Position numbers and translations under genes: made by a program. The notes under the pieces were generated by a model. That model made no database searches. It was given only the letters and a program-made list of their open reading frames with translations, and had not been told where the DNA came from. A stretch of DNA of 5,634 bases from JBOGEB01 sp050743125 (GTDB lineage: Bacteria > Actinomycetota > Nitriliruptoria > Euzebyales > Egibacteraceae): NCBI GenBank assembly GCA_050743125.1, contig JBOGEB010000242.1, positions 1 through 5,634 on the forward strand, written 5' to 3'. This document shows, piece after piece, positions 5,188-5,634 of this stretch (within the stretch, counting starts at the first letter, position 1; every line of letters starts with the position of its first letter).

Positions 5188-5433
5188 CATGTCATCTTTG
5201 GAGCCGACGATGCCGCGGGAGAGCACGAAGGCTTTGCTGAACGGGTCGTAGTTGGACAGCGCGAACAGCTCGTCGTCGGGGGCGACGCGGAAGACCGCGA
5301 CCTGGTGGCGGCCGATGAGGGCGGCGACGCCGCGGTCGGGGACGATGTCGTCGAGGGCGCAGACGTCGACCGTAGTCTTGCGGCTGGCGTGGGTGCCTTC
5401 GACGGCGATCACCGTGCAGCCGCGCAGAGACAT
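5155..5433 (-). pseudogene. nirD: nirD remnant (nitrite reductase small subunit), truncated by the IS and fused at its N-terminus to a P-loop start
   Basis: NirD is the small, Rieske-like subunit of cytoplasmic NADH-dependent nitrite reductase NirBD. Residues 22-78 of this 92-residue frame match it well: VDVCALDDIVPDRGVAAL, QVAVFRV, ALSNYDPFSKAFVLSRGIVG. N61-Y-D63-P-F-S stands where true Rieske proteins have CxH, as expected for NirD. After D81 the frame enters the IS end and stops at 5157-5155, so about 40 C-terminal residues are lost. Residues 1-21 do not look like NirD. They read VIAVEGTHASRKTT, very like the first strand and P-loop of a nucleotide kinase-type ATPase, with Arg in place of the last loop Gly. 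ATG 5433 follows the upstream stop by 6 bp, suggesting translational coupling without its own clear Shine-Dalgarno sequence. The product is almost certainly non-functional. Confidence 0.85.
5180..5189 (-). repeat. Inverted repeat, transposase-5' end of the IS
   Basis: CCCCTGCACA on the plus strand is the exact reverse complement of 3609-3618. It begins within the last aberrant Met codon after the NirD-like sequence, which sets the insertion point. TGTC at 5190-5193 repeats the outer flank of the other end. Confidence 0.75.
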
Positions 5434-5439
5434 CCAGGC

Positions 5440-5634
5440 TTAGAGCAGGTTGATGAAGGTGGGTTGGTCCAGCCACGCGAAACGCCCGGCCAGGCCGGCA
5501 TGCAACAGCCGGTTGACGTTGAGGACGCCGTCCCAGTGGCCGTAGCCGGCGGCGCGCAGCGCGACCAGCCCGGTGGACAGGCTGTGACGCAGGTTGAGCA
5601 CGGTGATCCGTTCTCGTAGCTCGTCGCCGCCGTC
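5440..5634 (-). CDS. C-terminal 64 residues of an unrecognised protein
   Basis: I do not recognise this protein. The frame is open from the window edge to TAA 5442-5440. Visible sequence includes RHSLSTGLVALRAAGYGHWD and ends in FAWLDQPTFINLL. It is soluble-looking, rich in Leu, Ala and aromatics, with no membrane segment or metal motif. Most codons end in G or C, which supports coding. It ends 6 bp before the ATG of the nirD remnant, so the two share a transcript and are probably translationally coupled. It does not resemble the C-terminus of NirB, the expected upstream partner of nirD. It may instead belong with the P-loop ATPase whose start is fused to nirD. Confidence 0.7.
   Translation of the reverse strand, partial: DGGDELRERITVLNLRHSLSTGLVALRAAGYGHWDGVLNVNRLLHAGLAGRFAWLDQPTFINLL

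Larger units (their letters stand above)
3609..5189 (-). mobile_element. IS110-family insertion sequence, 1581 bp, ends mapped
   Basis: The element consists of a frameshifted IS110-type transposase gene with a short 5' leader (5105-5189) and a long 3' noncoding part (3609-4053). TGTGCAGGGG at 3609-3618 and CCCCTGCACA at 5180-5189 are perfect 10-bp inverted repeats, and TGTC lies immediately outside both (3605-3608 and 5190-5193). The right-hand end falls within two bases of the point where NirD similarity stops. Three independent signs therefore agree on the boundaries. IS110-group elements usually lack inverted repeats, whereas IS1111-type relatives carry subterminal ones and have their noncoding region downstream of the transposase, so the layout here is IS1111-like even though the protein reads like an actinobacterial IS110 transposase. 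The copy is probably immobile because of its frameshifts. Confidence 0.85.

Noticed and set aside
4146..5251. Long plus-strand open frames opposite the transposase and nirD
   Set aside because: They are antisense to recognisable IS110 and NirD sequence, and arise from high GC content.
1..5634. CRISPR arrays, tRNA or rRNA genes, phage or toxin-antitoxin modules
   Set aside because: No repeat-spacer pattern, cloverleaf, rRNA-like stretch or recognisable module was seen on either strand.

Overview
The window is very GC-rich DNA with strong G/C preference at third codon positions. Its gene families (ferredoxin-type nitrite/sulfite reductase, F420/deazaflavin-type split-barrel oxidoreductase, XRE regulator with TPR repeats, NirD, actinobacterial-type IS110 transposase) point to an actinomycete (Actinomycetota). 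A run of exactly 100 N (2673-2772) is the usual placeholder for a scaffold gap of unknown length, so this is draft sequence. Frameshifts in homopolymers and unexpected joins must be read with that in mind.

Layout, left to right. (1) 1-1300, minus: most of a siroheme/4Fe-4S nitrite-or-sulfite reductase, cut by the window edge inside its second cluster-cysteine motif. (2) 1301-1634: its upstream region, with three tandem 13-bp repeats and two inverted repeats. (3) 1635-1799, plus: a small unrecognised ORF with very strong coding-like third-position bias. (4) 1821-2192, minus: a Ddn-like deazaflavin-dependent oxidoreductase, directly downstream of (5) 2227-3177, minus: an XRE-type helix-turn-helix regulator with a C-terminal TPR region, interrupted by the 100-N gap. 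Its leader carries a perfect-spaced 13-bp tandem repeat. (6) 3307-3501, plus: a possible small Cys/His-rich protein divergent from the regulator. (7) 3609-5189, minus: an IS110-family insertion sequence of 1581 bp whose ends I can place by a perfect 10-bp terminal inverted repeat flanked by a 4-bp direct repeat. Its transposase has three frameshifts, and its long 3' noncoding part is rich in hairpins. (8) 5155-5433, minus: a nirD (nitrite reductase small subunit) remnant whose C-terminal half is cut off exactly at the IS end and whose N-terminus reads like the start of an unrelated P-loop ATPase. (9) 5440-5634, minus: the C-terminal end of an unrecognised gene, 6 bp upstream.

All the larger genes lie on the minus strand. 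The two ends both concern nitrite reduction: a nitrite/sulfite reductase that looks intact as far as it can be seen, and a broken NADH-type nitrite reductase subunit. No nirB is visible. The regulator and the oxidoreductase probably form a two-gene operon. I see no RNA genes of standard type, no CRISPR array and no phage module. The most unusual parts are the insertion sequence with its mapped ends and structured 3' region (a candidate guide/bridge RNA), the chimeric nirD remnant, and two separate 13-bp repeat arrays upstream of genes.
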